NCBI RefSeq assembly: GCF_014647755.1
Contig: NZ_BMPU01000002.1
Coordinates: 124,001-188,000, forward strand
Direction: 5' to 3'
From: Porphyromonas pasteri
Lineage (GTDB): Bacteria > Bacteroidota > Bacteroidia > Bacteroidales > Porphyromonadaceae
Length of the DNA stretch: 64,000 nt
The translations under genes and the position numbers were made by a program. Under the pieces are notes generated by a model. The model was not told the DNA's origin. It ran no database searches and worked only from the letters and a program-made list of their open reading frames with translations. Shown here piece after piece: positions 53,719-62,504 of the stretch; the stretch's first letter is position 1; every line of letters starts with the position of its first letter.

Positions 53719-54738
53719 CTATGGGCAGTAGTGCACTTCCTCCGTCTTGCTGGAGCCGAGGTGGTAGTAGGCGCAGTGGGGGAATTCGTAGGCATCAAGA
53801 CCGAGGTAATTTACGGGAATGATGTAGATGGGGGGCTGATCCGCTACGTAGAATCTCCCTGGGACGATACGGATATAGGACTTGACGTAGAATGCCTGCA
53901 TACCCATTCCTTGGGTATCTGTGCGCTTCTCAAAGCGCTCTGCTCGGTCAGTAGGGACGCTGATGAAGGGAACTTTCTTTTCTGTAAAGAAGTGTGGTCT
54001 GATCGCTTCCTCCCCCACAATATAGGGTTGGGGTAATGGACCATCCACTCCTGGCTCCCAAGCATAGCCTGAGCGCTTGGAGTCATATCCCCTGGTGATG
54101 ACCTTGTGTCGCAGGTAGTAGACCCGATCGAGATCAAACTTCTCGACGGCTGCTTTCAGCTTCGCCAATAGGGTCGCTCGCTGTCTCTGAAACTCGCGGG
54201 GATCGTCGATGTCATCGCTCGTCTGCGCTCTGTCCTTCAAGTTTTTGGCGTATACCTGGATGACTTCGTCGGTGTAGGTTAGGGTGCCGATCTTGATAAG
54301 AGCCACGATATAGTCTGAGGGGCGCAGCTCTACGGCCTCTGGATAGAGCGTCTTATCCTCCCGTATGGGCTCCGTCAGGATCTCCCCACGCTCTACCGCT
54401 TCCTTGAGGTCGATGATGAGGCTATCCTTGGGGTACTGTGGGAGGCTGAGGAAGTACACGGTATCTGGCTCATTGATCCTCTCGCCGAATACATTCATTT
54501 TAAAGGGCTTGATATGTATCTTGAGTTCGCCTTTTGCGAAGGCGGGGATCTCCATATCTTCCTGCGACCAAGAGAGTGCTTTGTAAATTTCGCTGGGATC
54601 ATTATCATGGGGCAGACCTATGGTGAGGCTATCGCCGAGGTGGAAGGCGTGTCCGTGGATCGTGGCGACAGGCTTTTGGGCTGAGGTACAGCTTATCCCA
54701 AGAAGAAGGAATGGGATGATATAGAGGTGATTATGCAT
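53719..54738 (-). CDS. Secreted protein of unknown function, paralogue B
   Basis: The 339-residue product has a signal peptide (HNHLYIIPFLLLGISCTSAQ) that includes a Cys, so it may be a lipoprotein, unlike paralogue A. Shared segments are ATIHGHAFHLGDSLTIGLP, IPAFAKGELKIHIKP, KVPFISVPTDRAERFEKR and PVNYLGLDAYEFPHCAYYH. It carries a short C-terminal extension (SSKTEEVHYCP) lacking in paralogue A. Tandem duplication is clear, but function is unknown. Confidence 0.7.
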   Translation of the reverse strand: MHNHLYIIPFLLLGISCTSAQKPVATIHGHAFHLGDSLTIGLPHDNDPSEIYKALSWSQEDMEIPAFAKGELKIHIKPFKMNVFGERINEPDTVYFLSLPQYPKDSLIIDLKEAVERGEILTEPIREDKTLYPEAVELRPSDYIVALIKIGTLTYTDEVIQVYAKNLKDRAQTSDDIDDPREFQRQRATLLAKLKAAVEKFDLDRVYYLRHKVITRGYDSKRSGYAWEPGVDGPLPQPYIVGEEAIRPHFFTEKKVPFISVPTDRAERFEKRTDTQGMGMQAFYVKSYIRIVPGRFYVADQPPIYIIPVNYLGLDAYEFPHCAYYHLGSSKTEEVHYCP

Positions 54739-54796
54739 AGTGGATAGCCTGTATTTGTTTGAGTTAATTCGGAGGGATGATGTACTTTCTTTAGGG

Positions 54797-54804
54797 TAAA
54801 GTTA
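54797..54804 (-). promoter_or_regulatory. Probable -7 box of paralogue B
   Basis: TAACTTTA on the minus strand, in the same local sequence as upstream of paralogue A. A better box (TACCTTTG, 54882-54889) lies further upstream. Confidence 0.35.
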
Positions 54805-54881
54805 CTCTTTTTCCGAAGAGTCGGGTAGGCGATAGGTCGAGTGCGAATCGATGCCCTTTCGTGCGATGTGACCCGCTGTGA

Positions 54882-54889
54882 CAAAGGTA
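54882..54889 (-). promoter_or_regulatory. Alternative -7 box upstream of paralogue B
   Basis: TACCTTTG on the minus strand; would give a leader of about 140 nt. Confidence 0.35.
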
Positions 54890-54953
54890 TTTAGCTCAGC
54901 CGTGGCGGCCGTCGGGGAGAGCCCCGTGAGCTGCAAGAGCCGCGTATATATGA

Positions 54954-54987
54954 CACGTCCCGACAGTCAGATGACTGCCGGGACGTG
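54954..54987 (-). terminator. Terminator of glgP
   Basis: CACGTCCCG pairs with CGGGACGTG around an inner CAGTCA/TGACTG stem, 31 bp after the glgP stop. The U-run is weak. Confidence 0.65.
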
Positions 54988-55017
54988 CTGTATAAAGTGA
55001 TGGGGTAGGGGAGCGCC

Positions 55018-57594
55018 TTACTGAAGGGCTACCCAGCGCACGAGCGCGAAGTCCATACGATGTGGGAGCTCGGGGTGCGAAGGTAGGATGCGCAGAGCAC
55101 GCTTGTAGTGCCCAGGACGAGCCTGCTTGAAGCGGAGCTCATAGACCTCACGTGAGCCATTGCGCTCGACGAGTGTCAGGGCAGTCTTCGCTACGAAGCG
55201 GAGTCGACCCTGAGCGTCTTCGCGTGCGTCGACGAGCTCGACCTCAAGATCCGAGGTAAGTGCACCCTTGTCGAGGACAAGGCGTACCGTCTCTTCGTCG
55301 CCCGTGTGGCGCTCGTTGGACATGTATGCTGCGCTCTCGGAGCACTCGACAGAGACGACCTGCATGCTATCCCAAGCCTCGGCGGTAGCGCGCTTCCACT
55401 CGGTGAGTTCGCGGGCGATACGGTTCGAGTCAGCGTGCAGGCGAGCTGAGCGCTCAGCGAGCTTCGTGTAGAAGCGCTCGTAGTAATCGTCCATCATGCG
55501 GCGCATAGTGTAGTGAGGAGCGATGAAGTTCATCGAGTTCTTCATCGTCTGTACCCAACCATCGGAGTAGGGCTTGCCATCGCGCTGGAAGTAGAGGGGT
55601 ACGATCTCCTTCTCGAGAAGGTCGTAGATCGTCGTAGCGTCGAGCTTGTCCTGCAGCGACTGATCAGCGAAGGTGCGCTTGTCGGTGAGTGCCCAACCAG
55701 CACCCTTACGGTAGCCTTCGTACCACCATCCGTCTAGGACGGAGAGGTTAAGGACACCGTTCATCTCGGCCTTTTCGCCCGAGGTACCCGAGGCTTCGAG
55801 AGGACGAGTAGGGGTATTCATCCAGATATCTACGCCAGCGATGAGCTTGCTGGCAAGGCGCATATCGTAGTTCTCGAGGAAGATGATCTTCCCGAGGAAC
55901 TGGGGCAGGCGGCTGATCTCGAGGATGTGCTTGATGAGGCCCTGACCACCACCATCGGCGGGGTGTGCCTTACCTGTGAAGAGGAACTGTACGGGGTACT
56001 TGGGGTTATTGACGATACGCTCCAGACGCTCGAGGTCGGTGAAGAGGAGGTGCGCACGCTTGTAGGTAGCGAAGCGACGACCGAAGCCGATGATCAGAGC
56101 GTTGGGGTTGATACCTTCGAGGACGGATACCGTCGTCTCGGGGTTGCCGCTGTTGCGGATCCACTTCTCGCCGTAGAAGGTGCGGATATGCTCGATGAGA
56201 CGGAGCTTGATAGCCTGGTGCGTCTCCCATATCGTCTCGTTGGGGAGCTGCTGGATCTTCGCCCAGGTAGCTTCCTCGGTCTGCTTCTTGAGGAAGTCCT
56301 TGCCGAAGTGCTTCGTGTAGAGCTCCTGCCACTCAGCAGAGGCCCATGTAGGCAGGTGGATGCCGTTGGTGACGTAGCCGACGTGCAGCTCTTCGGGGAA
56401 GAAGCCCTTCCATACGGGGGCGAACATCTCCTGAGAGACGCGGCCGTGCAGCAGGCTCACACCGTTGGCTTCCTGGCAGGTATTCAGTGCGAAGACGCTC
56501 ATGGAAAACTTCTCGTTGCTCTCGGGATTCTCACGGCCGAGGCTGATGAAGTCGTGCCAAGAGATGCCGAGACGCCCAGGGATGTGGCCGAGGTACTTGC
56601 CGAGGAGCTCCTCATCGAAGTAGTCGTGACCAGCGGGGACGGGCGTGTGACAGGTGTAGATCGAGGAGGCGCGGACGAGCTCGAGAGCTTCGTCGAAGGG
56701 AAGACCTTCGCCCTCGACGTAGTCCAGGAGGCGCTGTACGCTCATGAAGGCAGCGTGACCTTCGTTCATGTGGTAGACGTCCTTCGAGATGCCGAGGTGG
56801 TTGAGGAGGAGCACACCACCGATACCGAGGAGGTACTCCTGCTTCATGCGGTTCTCCCAGTCGCCGCCATAGAGCTGGTGCGTGATGGGGCGGTCCCATT
56901 CGCTATTCTGTGGAATGTCGGTGTCGAGGAGGTAGAGGCTGATACGGCCGACGTTCACCTTCCATATATGGCTGTATACGGTGTGACCAGCATAGGGCAC
57001 CTCGAGGATGAGGGGTGTCTGTCCGTCCTCTTCGAAGATCTGCTCGATGGGAAGCTGAGTGAAGTCCTGAGCTTCGTAGTTTGCCTGCTGCTGGCCTTCG
57101 GGGCTGAGGCTCTGGGTGAAGTAGCCGTAGCGATAGAGGAAGCCGACGGCGGTGAGGCGGACGTTGCTGTCGCTGGCTTCCTTGAGGTAGTCACCAGCGA
57201 GGACGCCAAGACCGCCGGAATAGATCTTGAGGATATTCGTCAGACCGTACTCCATGCTGAAGTAGGCGACGGAGGGGCGTACTGCGTCTGCAGGCTCGTT
57301 TATGTAGGCCTGGAAGTCGGTATAGACTTCGTCCAGCTGCGCCATGAAGTCCTTGTCAGCGACGAGGGCTGCCATCTCCTCAGCAGAGAGCAGGCGAGTG
57401 AGCGTGATAGGATTGCCTTCGGTCGACTCCCAGAGTTCGGGAGAGATACGGCGGAAGAGATTCTGTGCCTTGGGGGTCCATACCCACCAGAGGTTGTGGG
57501 CGATCTCGTCGAGTCTACGCAGCTCAGCGGGCAGCTGGGCATAAGCATAGATGTTCGTCCAGACGGGATCGTTGGCGCGCTTTGTTACGATCAT
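55018..57594 (-). CDS. glgP: Alpha-glucan phosphorylase
   Basis: GT35 enzyme releasing glucose 1-phosphate from glycogen or maltodextrin. From the ATG at 57594 (IVTKRANDPVWTNIYAYAQL) it has 858 residues. The N-terminal DUF3417-type region (about 10-120, RRLDEIAHNLWWVWTPKAQN) marks the bacterial/archaeal MalP-like branch. Family motifs include YFSMEYGLTNILKIYSGGLG, MNEGHAAFMSVQRL, FGRRFATYKRAHLLFTD and PTRPLEASGTSGEKAEMNG with the phosphate and PLP region. A longer start exists nine codons upstream. It implies storage or recycling of alpha-glucans. Confidence 0.92.
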   Translation of the reverse strand: MIVTKRANDPVWTNIYAYAQLPAELRRLDEIAHNLWWVWTPKAQNLFRRISPELWESTEGNPITLTRLLSAEEMAALVADKDFMAQLDEVYTDFQAYINEPADAVRPSVAYFSMEYGLTNILKIYSGGLGVLAGDYLKEASDSNVRLTAVGFLYRYGYFTQSLSPEGQQQANYEAQDFTQLPIEQIFEEDGQTPLILEVPYAGHTVYSHIWKVNVGRISLYLLDTDIPQNSEWDRPITHQLYGGDWENRMKQEYLLGIGGVLLLNHLGISKDVYHMNEGHAAFMSVQRLLDYVEGEGLPFDEALELVRASSIYTCHTPVPAGHDYFDEELLGKYLGHIPGRLGISWHDFISLGRENPESNEKFSMSVFALNTCQEANGVSLLHGRVSQEMFAPVWKGFFPEELHVGYVTNGIHLPTWASAEWQELYTKHFGKDFLKKQTEEATWAKIQQLPNETIWETHQAIKLRLIEHIRTFYGEKWIRNSGNPETTVSVLEGINPNALIIGFGRRFATYKRAHLLFTDLERLERIVNNPKYPVQFLFTGKAHPADGGGQGLIKHILEISRLPQFLGKIIFLENYDMRLASKLIAGVDIWMNTPTRPLEASGTSGEKAEMNGVLNLSVLDGWWYEGYRKGAGWALTDKRTFADQSLQDKLDATTIYDLLEKEIVPLYFQRDGKPYSDGWVQTMKNSMNFIAPHYTMRRMMDDYYERFYTKLAERSARLHADSNRIARELTEWKRATAEAWDSMQVVSVECSESAAYMSNERHTGDEETVRLVLDKGALTSDLEVELVDAREDAQGRLRFVAKTALTLVERNGSREVYELRFKQARPGHYKRALRILPSHPELPHRMDFALVRWVALQ

Positions 57595-57655
57595 AAATAT
57601 ATTCCTTCTTCTAAGCAATCGGAGACAGTCGGTCGACTATCCTTTTTTGATGGTG

Positions 57656-57663
57656 CAAAGGTA
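57656..57663 (-). promoter_or_regulatory. glgP: -7 box of glgP
   Basis: TACCTTTG on the minus strand, about 60 bp before the ATG at 57594. Confidence 0.5.
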
Positions 57664-57673
57664 CTGATAATAA

Positions 57674-57722
57674 ACCACTGCCCCTTACTTTACGACAAGA
57701 TAGTAAAGCAAGGGGTAGTGGT
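57674..57722 (-). terminator. Terminator of cca
   Basis: A 20-bp stem with two mismatches (57674-57693 with 57703-57722) and a nine-base loop lies 29 bp after the cca stop. The minus strand continues TTATTATC. Confidence 0.8.
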
Positions 57723-57750
57723 GTCTCTGTGCAGTGGAGTGGGGGAGCGC

Positions 57751-59226
57751 CTATTTCTTCGCAGGGGTGAGCCCGAGAGCGGCTGCTTCGCGGAGCATAA
57801 ATTCGTAGGCGGGCTCGTATTCGTTGGGGATCGTGCCGTCGAGGATAGCGTCCTTGATAGCGTCCTTGATGAGCCCTACCTCGCGGCAAGGCGTGAGGGC
57901 GAAGGTATCCATGATGAGCTGTCCCGAGATGGGCGGCTGGAAGTTGCGGATGCGATCCTTCTCCTCGATGTCGACGAGCTTCTGACGAACGACCTTATAG
58001 TTGTCGAGGTACTTGCGTACGCGCTGGGGGTTCTTGCTCGTGATGTCGGCTTCGACGAGGAGCATGAGGTCGTCGATATCGTCTCCCGCCTCGAAGAGCA
58101 GACGGCGCACAGCGGAGTCCGTCACGCCCTCATCGACGAGGGTGGCGGGGCGCATGTGCAGATCGACGAGCTTCTCCACGTAGTGCATCTTGTGATCAAG
58201 CGGTAGGCGGAGGCGGCGGAAGATCTTCGACACCATCTTCATGCCGATGAAGTTGTGGTTGTGGAACGTCCAGCCGAGGCGCTGGTCAAAGCGCTTGGTG
58301 CGGGGCTTCCCGATGTCATGGAGGAGTGCTGCCCAGAGGAGCCAGAGGTTCATTTCGTGCCCAGGGCGGGCGGTGGAGAGTGCCTTGGCCATATTGTCCA
58401 CGACCTTGTAGGTGTGGGTGAGATTGTCCTTGTGGCCGATGCCGTCACGCGTCTCGGCCCCCTTGAGCTCGAGGAGCTCGGGGAAGACGAGCTTCATCAG
58501 ACCGGTCTTCTCGAAGAGCTCGAGGCCGATGGATGGGCGAGGGGAGAGGAGGATCTTATTGAACTCTGTGGCGATGCGCTCGGCGGAGATGATCTCGATG
58601 CGCCCAGCATTTCGCCCGATAGCAGCGAAGGTGTCGGGGTCGATGAAGAAGCCGAGCTGCGAGGCGAAGCGTATGGCACGCATCATGCGCAGCGGGTCGT
58701 CGCTGAAGGTGATGTCGGGATCGAGTGGCGTGCGCAGGGTGAGCGCCTCCATGTCGTGCAGGCCGTCGAAGGGGTCGACGAGCTGACCGAAGCGGTCGGC
58801 GTTCAGGCAGATGGCCAGAGCATTGACCGTGAAGTCACGGCGCTCCTGATCTTCCTCCAGCGTACCATCCTCGACAAAGGGCTTGCGACTGTCGGGTGTG
58901 TAGCTCTCGCGACGAGCGCCTACGAATTCGATCTCCAGGTCGCCCTGCTTGACCTGTGCCGTGCCGAAGCGAGCGAAGACCGAGATGTGTGCACCACGCC
59001 CGAGGCGCCCCGCTACAGCCTGTGCCAGGTCGATGCCGCGCCCGATGGAGACGATGTCGATATCCTTCGAGGGGCGGTAGAGGAGGAGGTCACGCACATA
59101 GCCCCCGACGATGTAGGCGTCTACACCGAGTTCGTCCGCGGCTTCGCCGATGAGGTGAAAGAGGGGGGTGTCTACCTTGTCGTAGATCTCATCTTCCTTT
59201 TCGTAGAGCAAGTCTTCGCTGAGCAT
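57751..59226 (-). CDS. cca: tRNA nucleotidyltransferase / poly(A) polymerase family with HD domain
   Basis: Class II nucleotidyltransferase that adds or repairs the CCA end of tRNA, or adds poly(A). The catalytic start is AYIVGGYVRDLLLYRPSKDI followed by DIVS with the metal-binding DxD. RRDFTVNALAICLN is the second conserved motif. An HD domain follows (DGIGHKDNLTHTYKVVDNMA and WAALLHDIGKPRT). The 491 residues fit the HDIG-type branch common in Bacteroidota. CCA addition is more likely than polyadenylation, but sequence alone does not decide. Confidence 0.9.
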   Translation of the reverse strand: MLSEDLLYEKEDEIYDKVDTPLFHLIGEAADELGVDAYIVGGYVRDLLLYRPSKDIDIVSIGRGIDLAQAVAGRLGRGAHISVFARFGTAQVKQGDLEIEFVGARRESYTPDSRKPFVEDGTLEEDQERRDFTVNALAICLNADRFGQLVDPFDGLHDMEALTLRTPLDPDITFSDDPLRMMRAIRFASQLGFFIDPDTFAAIGRNAGRIEIISAERIATEFNKILLSPRPSIGLELFEKTGLMKLVFPELLELKGAETRDGIGHKDNLTHTYKVVDNMAKALSTARPGHEMNLWLLWAALLHDIGKPRTKRFDQRLGWTFHNHNFIGMKMVSKIFRRLRLPLDHKMHYVEKLVDLHMRPATLVDEGVTDSAVRRLLFEAGDDIDDLMLLVEADITSKNPQRVRKYLDNYKVVRQKLVDIEEKDRIRNFQPPISGQLIMDTFALTPCREVGLIKDAIKDAILDGTIPNEYEPAYEFMLREAAALGLTPAKK

Positions 59227-59253
59227 CCTTTCTTAGTTGGGTTTCTTCGGCTG

Positions 59254-59261
59254 CAAAGATA
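59254..59261 (-). promoter_or_regulatory. cca: -7 box of cca
   Basis: TATCTTTG on the minus strand, 28 bp before the cca ATG. Confidence 0.5.
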
Positions 59262-59299
59262 CGGGTTTCTTGCGTGGGGAGTGCGGTCACCCACGCTTT

Positions 59300-59347
59300 G
59301 CGAAAGAAAAACATCGGGTGCGTTTCACGTGGAACCCGCACCCGATG
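59300..59347 (-). terminator. Terminator of maa, with a parS-like loop
   Basis: CATCGGGTGCG (59312-59322) pairs perfectly with CGCACCCGATG (59337-59347). The minus strand continues TTTTTCTTTCGC, a good U-run. The loop holds the parS-like sequence at 59322-59335. Confidence 0.8.
59322..59335. other. parS-like site 1
   Basis: GTTTCACGTGGAAC differs by one base from the palindrome GTTCCACGTGGAAC at 60019 and by one base from the core GTTTCACGTGAAAC of the B. subtilis ParB site. It lies inside a terminator hairpin, so the match could serve both roles. Confidence 0.4.
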
Positions 59348-59393
59348 CCCTCTCGCGCTTTCGCGCTTTCGCGCGCGTACGTATATAATATGC

Positions 59394-59981
59394 TTAGGGC
59401 TCGATGTCGTGGAGTACGCGATCGGCGTCGGTGATCTCGCGAAGCACACGGCAGGGATTGCCAACGGCGATGACGCCTGCAGGGATGTCGCGTGTGACGA
59501 CGCTGCCTGCTCCGATCACGGCGCCTTCGCCGATGGTGATGCCGCCGAGGATCGTCACCGAGCCGCCGATCCACACGTTGTCACCGATCTTCACGGGCTT
59601 ACCTTGCTCGTAGCCTGTGTTGCGCTCCTCGGCGAGTAGCGGATGGGTTGGGGTGTAGATGCTGACGTTGGGGCCGATGAAGACGTGGCGGCCGATGTCG
59701 ATACGTCCCGCATCAAGCGCGGTGAAGTTGCTGTTGACGAAGCTGAAGTCCCCGATGTGGACATTCGATCCGTAGTCAAAGAAGATGGGAGGTACGAAGT
59801 GACATCGCTCACCCATTGTGCCGAGGAGCGAGTGGATGATTTCGTTGGCTTCTTCGTGTTGGTCGGGGCGCAAGGCGTTGTATCGCTGGATGAGGTCTTG
59901 TGCTCGCAGTCGCTCCTCGTGGATCTCAGCGTCGATGGCGCAGAAGTATAGCCCTGCTTGGCGTCGCTCTCTCTGGGTCAT
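59394..59981 (-). CDS. maa: Maltose/galactoside O-acetyltransferase family protein
   Basis: Left-handed beta-helix acetyltransferase using acetyl-CoA. The 195 residues begin TQRERRQAGLYFCAIDAEIH, the family's helical start. Hexapeptide repeats follow (FSFVNSNFTALDAGRIDIG, KIGDNVWIGGSVTILGGI, IGAGSVVTRDIPAGVIAVG). The catalytic histidine is in TPTHPLLAEERNTGYEQ. The true substrate may be any small sugar. It is downstream of dtd and uvrC, separated from dtd by 94 bp that contain a parS-like site. Confidence 0.88.
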   Translation of the reverse strand: MTQRERRQAGLYFCAIDAEIHEERLRAQDLIQRYNALRPDQHEEANEIIHSLLGTMGERCHFVPPIFFDYGSNVHIGDFSFVNSNFTALDAGRIDIGRHVFIGPNVSIYTPTHPLLAEERNTGYEQGKPVKIGDNVWIGGSVTILGGITIGEGAVIGAGSVVTRDIPAGVIAVGNPCRVLREITDADRVLHDIEP

Positions 59982-60017
59982 AGGGTGGGGTGGTGATGTG
60001 TGGGTGGGGTGAGTGAG

Positions 60018-60033
60018 TGTTCCACGTGGAACG
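60018..60033. other. parS-like site 2
   Basis: TGTTCCACGTGGAACG holds the perfect 14-bp palindrome GTTCCACGTGGAAC (60019-60032). This equals the ParB-binding site of Pseudomonas and differs by two bases from the Bacillus core. It lies in the gap between dtd and maa, 0.7 kb from site 1. No other CACGTG in the window has this context. Confidence 0.55.
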
Positions 60034-60075
60034 TACCTCTGTTTTCTTCGCTTTCTTGTGTGTGCGCTTCGCTGT

Positions 60076-60531
60076 TTACTCGCGCGCCTTGCTGTCGATC
60101 CAGATGGTCACGGGGCCGTCGTTCGTGAGAGATACCTGCATGTCGGCGCCGAAGCGACCCGTGCCAATGGGGCGCCCGAGTCGCTCCTCAAGGGCTCGAA
60201 TGACCTCGTCATAGAGGGGCTCGGCGACCTCAGGGCGGGCGGCACGGATGTAGGATGGGCGGTTGCCTTTCTTCGTCTCCGCCATGAGGGTGAACTGCGA
60301 TACAGCGATGATATCCCCACCGACGTCGAGGATGCTGCGGTTCATCACCCCGTCTTCGTCGTCGAAGATACGCAGCTGTGTAGCCTTCTTCACGAGGTAC
60401 TCGATGTCCTCTGCGGTGTCTTCGGGGGAGATGCCGATGAGGATGAGTATGCCGAGGCTGTGGCTCTCGGCGACGGCTATTCCGTCGATGTGGACGGCTG
60501 CGGAGCGGGTGCGTTGGATGAGGAAGCGCAT
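60076..60531 (-). CDS. dtd: D-aminoacyl-tRNA deacylase
   Basis: Removes D-amino acids (and glycine) from mischarged tRNA. The 151 residues match the family. The two active-site motifs are SQFTLMAET (about 78-86) and TNDGPVTIWID (about 136-146, family NxGPVT). The N-terminal RFLIQRTRSAAVHIDG is also typical. It follows uvrC by 13 bp and is probably cotranscribed with it. Confidence 0.95.
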   Translation of the reverse strand: MRFLIQRTRSAAVHIDGIAVAESHSLGILILIGISPEDTAEDIEYLVKKATQLRIFDDEDGVMNRSILDVGGDIIAVSQFTLMAETKKGNRPSYIRAARPEVAEPLYDEVIRALEERLGRPIGTGRFGADMQVSLTNDGPVTIWIDSKARE

Positions 60532-60544
60532 GGATATGAGTGGG

Positions 60545-62368
60545 TTATCCTTCGGGGTGGAAGGCGGTGTAGATGATGCGGGCCTTGGCGGGACCGATGA
60601 CGGCGGTTAGGTCGTCGAGGCTCGCGGAGGCAATGGCTTGCACGCTGCGGAAGGCCGTGAGGAGCTCGTCCTTCGTCTTCGGGCCGATGCCCTTGATGTA
60701 GTCGAGGCGCGAGGAGAGCTGGCTCTTACTGCGCTTGTCGCGGTGGAAGGTGATGGCGAAGCGGTGCACCTCCGCCTGGATCTGCTCGAGGAGACGGAAG
60801 GTAGGGCTGTGGTGACGCACGGGGATCTCGTCGAGGGTGTCCGTGCCGAAGAGGAGCCCTGCCGTGCGGTGGCGGTCGTCCTTCACCAGCCCCGCTACGG
60901 GGATGGTGAGGCCCAGCTCGGCGAGGGCTTCGCGTATGGCACCTATCTGCCCCTTACCTCCGTCGGCGAGGATGAGGTCAGGGAGACCTTCGCCTCCGGC
61001 TTCTTCGCTCAGACGGCGGTAGCGGCGTGTGACGACTTCGCGCATGGAGGCGTAGTCGTCGGGCCCTTCGACCGAACGGATGTTGAACTTCCTATAATCC
61101 TTCTTCGACGGGCGCCCGCGCTTGAAGACGACGCAGGCGGCTACGGGGTCGGAGCCTTGGATATTCGAGTTGTCGAAGCACTCGATATGTAGGGGGAGCT
61201 TGTCCAGATGTAGGAGGTCCTTCAGCTCGGTGACGATCTGCATGAGGCGCTGGTCGGGGTTGAGTCGCTCTGCACGCTTGTACTTGTCGACCTTGTACTG
61301 GCGGACGTTGCGCTCGGAGAGCTCGAGGAGCTTCTTCTTGTCGCCACGCTGGGGGATGGTGATCGTCACGCTGGCATCGTCCTGCCACCCGGGGTCGAAG
61401 GGCAGGATCAGCTCCTTGGCGTGTGAGGCGAAGCGCTGGCGTAGCTCGGTGATGGCGCTGGCGAAGAGCTCCTCGCGCGTCTCGCCCTCGATGAGGCTAC
61501 GGTACTCGATGGTATAGACCTGCGTGACCATCCCTTGGGTGAGGTGCATGAAGTTCACGTAGGTCGCGCCATCTTCGTCCTCGTCGAAGCTGAAGACGTC
61601 GACATTGTGGATGTGGTGCGGGGCGACGGTGTGCTTGACCTGATAGTTCTCGAGGTACTGAAGGCGCTCCTTGTAGATCTGCGCTTCCTCGAAGCGAAGC
61701 TCCTCGCTGAGGCGAAGCATCTCCTCGCGATAGAGGTCGATGACGTCACGGAGGTTCCCACGCAGGAGGCTCGTGATCTCGCGGATGTTGTGCGCGTAGT
61801 CCTCGGCGGTCTGGTAGCCGACACAGGGCGCCTTGCACTTCTTCATGTGGTACTCGAGGCAGACCTTGTACTTGCCCTGGGCGATCTTGTGCGGTGAGAG
61901 GTCGAGGTCGCAGGTGCGAATAGGGTAGAGGTCGCGCACCATGGCTACGGCGGCGTGCGCCATACCGACGTTGGGGTACGGGCCGAAGCGCACCGAGCCA
62001 TCGTGGGCGGGGCGGCGCTCGACGCGGACGCGGGGGAAGGGCTCGTGGCGGATGACGACCTCGGGATAGGTCTTGTCGTCCTTGAGAAGGATGTTGTAGC
62101 GGGGCTGGTGCTCCTTGATGAGGGAGTTCTCGAGGATAAGGGCCTCAGCTTCGGAGCCCACGACGACGTACTCGATACCGCGGATCTGGCGCACCAGAAG
62201 GCGGGTCTTCGAGCTGGGTACGTCGCGCTGGAAGTAGCTACTGACGCGGCGACGCAGGTTCTTCGCCTTCCCGACGTAGATGATCGTGCCCTCCTGGCCG
62301 ATGTACTTGTAGCAGCCGGGGGCTTCGGGGAGCGTAGGGAGGATCTTGCGTATTTCGTCGAGCGTCAT
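60545..62368 (-). CDS. uvrC: Excinuclease ABC subunit C
   Basis: Makes both incisions in nucleotide excision repair. The GIY-YIG domain is at the N-terminus (PGCYKYIGQEGTIIYVGKAK). A UVR motif occurs near 200-235. The RNase H-like second nuclease domain shows HIECFDNSNIQGSDPVAACV and ILADGGKGQIGA. Helix-hairpin-helix motifs close the protein (LDYIKGIGPKTKDELLTAF). The 607 residues are normal. First gene of uvrC-dtd(-maa). Confidence 0.95.
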   Translation of the reverse strand: MTLDEIRKILPTLPEAPGCYKYIGQEGTIIYVGKAKNLRRRVSSYFQRDVPSSKTRLLVRQIRGIEYVVVGSEAEALILENSLIKEHQPRYNILLKDDKTYPEVVIRHEPFPRVRVERRPAHDGSVRFGPYPNVGMAHAAVAMVRDLYPIRTCDLDLSPHKIAQGKYKVCLEYHMKKCKAPCVGYQTAEDYAHNIREITSLLRGNLRDVIDLYREEMLRLSEELRFEEAQIYKERLQYLENYQVKHTVAPHHIHNVDVFSFDEDEDGATYVNFMHLTQGMVTQVYTIEYRSLIEGETREELFASAITELRQRFASHAKELILPFDPGWQDDASVTITIPQRGDKKKLLELSERNVRQYKVDKYKRAERLNPDQRLMQIVTELKDLLHLDKLPLHIECFDNSNIQGSDPVAACVVFKRGRPSKKDYRKFNIRSVEGPDDYASMREVVTRRYRRLSEEAGGEGLPDLILADGGKGQIGAIREALAELGLTIPVAGLVKDDRHRTAGLLFGTDTLDEIPVRHHSPTFRLLEQIQAEVHRFAITFHRDKRSKSQLSSRLDYIKGIGPKTKDELLTAFRSVQAIASASLDDLTAVIGPAKARIIYTAFHPEG

Positions 62369-62413
62369 CGTGTCTTATCTGAGGGAGGTGGGGCAAAGTC
62401 GCCCCCATTACAA

Positions 62414-62421
62414 CAAAGATA
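62414..62421 (-). promoter_or_regulatory. uvrC: -7 box of uvrC
   Basis: TATCTTTG on the minus strand, 46 bp before the uvrC ATG. Confidence 0.5.
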
Positions 62422-62504
62422 AGGGAAAGATGGTGCGCTCCCGCTCGCGCGCAAGCCGTCAGCTCGTGAAGTGGCTAAAGGTGGGGCTTCTTCGCCGTAA
62501 GATT

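Noticed and set aside
55927-58206. A 759-residue plus-strand open frame across glgP and cca
   Set aside because: It is antisense to two clearly recognised genes and runs through the cca terminator and glgP promoter.
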